From Zobellia nedashkovskayae (GTDB taxonomy: Bacteria; Bacteroidota; Bacteroidia; Flavobacteriales; Flavobacteriaceae): 64,000 nucleotides of DNA. A program made the translations under genes and the position numbers. The stretch is from contig NZ_JADDXR010000002.1 of assembly GCF_015330125.1 (NCBI RefSeq), positions 1,798,001 to 1,862,000 on the forward strand, read 5' to 3'. A model generated the notes under the pieces. That model saw only the letters and a program-made list of their open reading frames with translations, was not told the origin of the DNA and ran no database searches. Positions 62,752 through 64,000 of the stretch are shown here, piece after piece (position 1 is the first letter of the stretch; the number at the start of each line of letters is the position of its first letter).

Positions 62752-63531
62752 ATGAATGCAATTGAAATTAGAACTGTAGATGTGGTTCAGTACATAAAGC
62801 CTTTACGAGAAGGAGGTTCCCTTCCGGGTCTCGTAAAAGCGGATGATGAATTTCTGTATGTTATAAAGTTTAGAGGGGCAGGCCAAGGTAAGAAAGCTTT
62901 GATTGCAGAACTTATAGGTGCCGAACTTGCACGGGCTATGGGTCTTCAGGTGCCTGAAATCGTTTTTATGAATTTAGACGATAGTTTTAGTAAGACGGAA
63001 CCTGACGAAGAAATTCAAGATTTACTGAAATTTAGTGTTGGTCTCAATCTTGGCTTGCATTTTCTGTCGGGATCAATTGTTTATGACCCGTTGGTTTCTA
63101 TTGCAGACCCTTTTACGGCTTCAAAAGTAGTGCTTCTAGATAGTATGATAAGTAATATAGATCGTACAGCAAAGAATACCAACCTTCTCAATTGGCATAA
63201 AGAACTTTGGCTAATTGATCATGGGTCTAGTTTTTATTTCCACCATAATTGGGAAACTTGGCAAACGCATTTAGAAAGAACTTTTCCGGCTATTAAAGAC
63301 CATGTGCTTTTGGAACGTGCTACTGAGTTGCCAAAGGCAGCAGCAGAAATAAGAGCGCAAATAGACGAAACTATTATTGCAGAAATAGTATCTAAAATAC
63401 CCGAAGATTGGCTTTTAAGTGAATCAGAGCCATTATCCCCAAAAGAGATGCGTTCAGCTTATAAAGAATTTTTGAATACCCGGTTGGCAAAACTAGAGGT
63501 ATTGGTTAAAGAAGCTCAGGATGCAAGATAG
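62752..63531 (+). CDS. HipA-like kinase (HipA_2 family)
   Basis: A 259-residue protein with the HipA_2 kinase fold. A glycine-rich start (GGSLPGLVKADDEFLYVIKF, with K after the beta-strand) binds nucleotide. The catalytic region reads MISNIDRTAKNTNLL (about 140-153), with Asp and Asn for phosphate transfer, followed by LWLIDHGSSFYFHH (about 158), where the Asp replaces the DFG-like metal ligand. Related HipA toxins phosphorylate aminoacyl-tRNA synthetases; the separate HipA_2 branch is uncharacterised. No HipB-like antitoxin is nearby. The downstream DUF3037 gene overlaps its end by 11 bases. Confidence 0.87.
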   Translation: MNAIEIRTVDVVQYIKPLREGGSLPGLVKADDEFLYVIKFRGAGQGKKALIAELIGAELARAMGLQVPEIVFMNLDDSFSKTEPDEEIQDLLKFSVGLNLGLHFLSGSIVYDPLVSIADPFTASKVVLLDSMISNIDRTAKNTNLLNWHKELWLIDHGSSFYFHHNWETWQTHLERTFPAIKDHVLLERATELPKAAAEIRAQIDETIIAEIVSKIPEDWLLSESEPLSPKEMRSAYKEFLNTRLAKLEVLVKEAQDAR

Positions 63532-63904
63532 AGTTACTTATGAATTTGCCATTATTAGGCTTGTACCGAAGGTTGAGCGAGAAGAGTTTATAAACGTAGG
63601 TGCTATCGTATTCTCTAAAAGGAAAAAATATCTGCGCATGAGATTTATGATTGATAAGACACGGATAAAAGCATTCTCGCCTGAAATAGATGCTGAAGCT
63701 ATTGAAGCGTATCTAAAAGCTTGGGAGTTGGTTTGTACAGGTGAACCAAAAAGTGGAGCTATTGGAAAGCTAGATTTGCCATCAAGGTTCCGTTGGCTTA
63801 CAGCGTCTAGAAGTACAATTATACAAAGCTCAAAACCGCATCCGGGTCTCTGTTTTGACCCTCAGGAAGAATTGGATAGCCTCTTTGAAAAACATGTGCT
63901 TTAA
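63521..63904 (+). CDS. DUF3037 domain protein
   Basis: A 127-residue protein of DUF3037, which regularly follows a HipA_2 gene. It shows the family start YEFAIIRLVPKVEREEFINVGAIVFSKRK (about 6-34), and the basic LRMRFMIDKTRIKAF segment and GLCFDPQEELDSLF at the end. The 11-base overlap with the upstream kinase implies coupled translation. It may be the kinase's partner, inhibitor or substrate; nothing in the sequence decides which. The final 96 bases after it hold no recognised feature. Confidence 0.9.
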   Translation: MQDRVTYEFAIIRLVPKVEREEFINVGAIVFSKRKKYLRMRFMIDKTRIKAFSPEIDAEAIEAYLKAWELVCTGEPKSGAIGKLDLPSRFRWLTASRSTIIQSSKPHPGLCFDPQEELDSLFEKHVL

Positions 63905-64000
63905 GTTATATTCTATGTGAATTTTTTTCTTCTTTGCTTCATTAATATAGAAATAAATTAGTCTCTTATTTTGGAGCGGTCCCCATGTCTTGTTAAAATC

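Noticed and set aside
1..64000. CRISPR arrays, insertion sequences, phage or plasmid genes
   Set aside because: No direct-repeat arrays, transposase, integrase or phage structural genes were found; the window reads as stable chromosome.

Overview
The window looks like chromosomal DNA of a marine-type member of the Flavobacteriaceae (Bacteroidota). The grounds are: AT-rich sequence with many short operons; promoters of the Bacteroidota type (TTTG/TTG about 20 nt before TAnnTTTG) rather than -35/-10 boxes; few Shine-Dalgarno sequences; Bacteroidota lipoprotein signals (Ser-Cys followed by an acidic run); and two proteins ending in type IX secretion (T9SS) sorting domains. No phage, insertion sequence, CRISPR array or rRNA was seen, and there is one tRNA, tRNA-Leu(CAA). 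Most of the window is ordinary housekeeping DNA.

Layout. 168-1349: an HDAC-like deacetylase and a small Lys/Cys-rich protein. 1451-9542: a self-contained sensory locus with a small membrane protein, a TPR histidine kinase and LuxR-type response regulator, a divergent NeuD/CapK/ATP-grasp operon and a kelch-propeller lipoprotein. 9664-18203: Tex, MetG, a 58-residue small protein, a DUF1501/DUF1800 secretion pair and YraN. 18354-28225: an ACT-like protein, a TlpA-like thioredoxin, a CocE-type hydrolase, Mfd, a flavin disulfide reductase relative and a TspO-like protein. 28299-34722: the ligase-associated DNA-repair cluster (exonuclease, ATP-dependent ligase, helicase, PdeM), split by a lipocalin-like lipoprotein. 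34871-45679: TerB, Fbp, acetyltransferases, aspartate kinase, an OlsF-like ornithine-lipid synthase, VOC proteins, a dehydrogenase, a cupin protein and MgtE. 45850-53715: RsmA with small genes, a TPR protein, SerS, an HTTM membrane protein and RibF. 53766-58255: a large secreted metalloprotease coupled to a lipoprotein. 58242-60865: Pth, L25, Prs and tRNA-Leu. 61048-63904: a TetR/hydrolase pair with matching operators, then a HipA-like kinase with its DUF3037 partner.

Main observation. Four promoter regions inside 1451-8180 share one architecture: a distal 14-bp palindrome, exactly 12 bp of AT-rich DNA, a proximal 14-bp palindrome (CAGGGAATnCCCTG), exactly 23 bp, then a -7-like box. Three point rightwards (to the small membrane gene, the kinase/regulator genes and the kelch lipoprotein) and one leftwards (to the NeuD/CapK/ATP-grasp operon). 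The pattern was found nowhere else in the window. The simplest reading is a compact local regulon in which the response regulator encoded at 3934-4572 activates its own operon and every neighbouring transcription unit. The binding partner is inferred; the spacing and orientation are visible directly.
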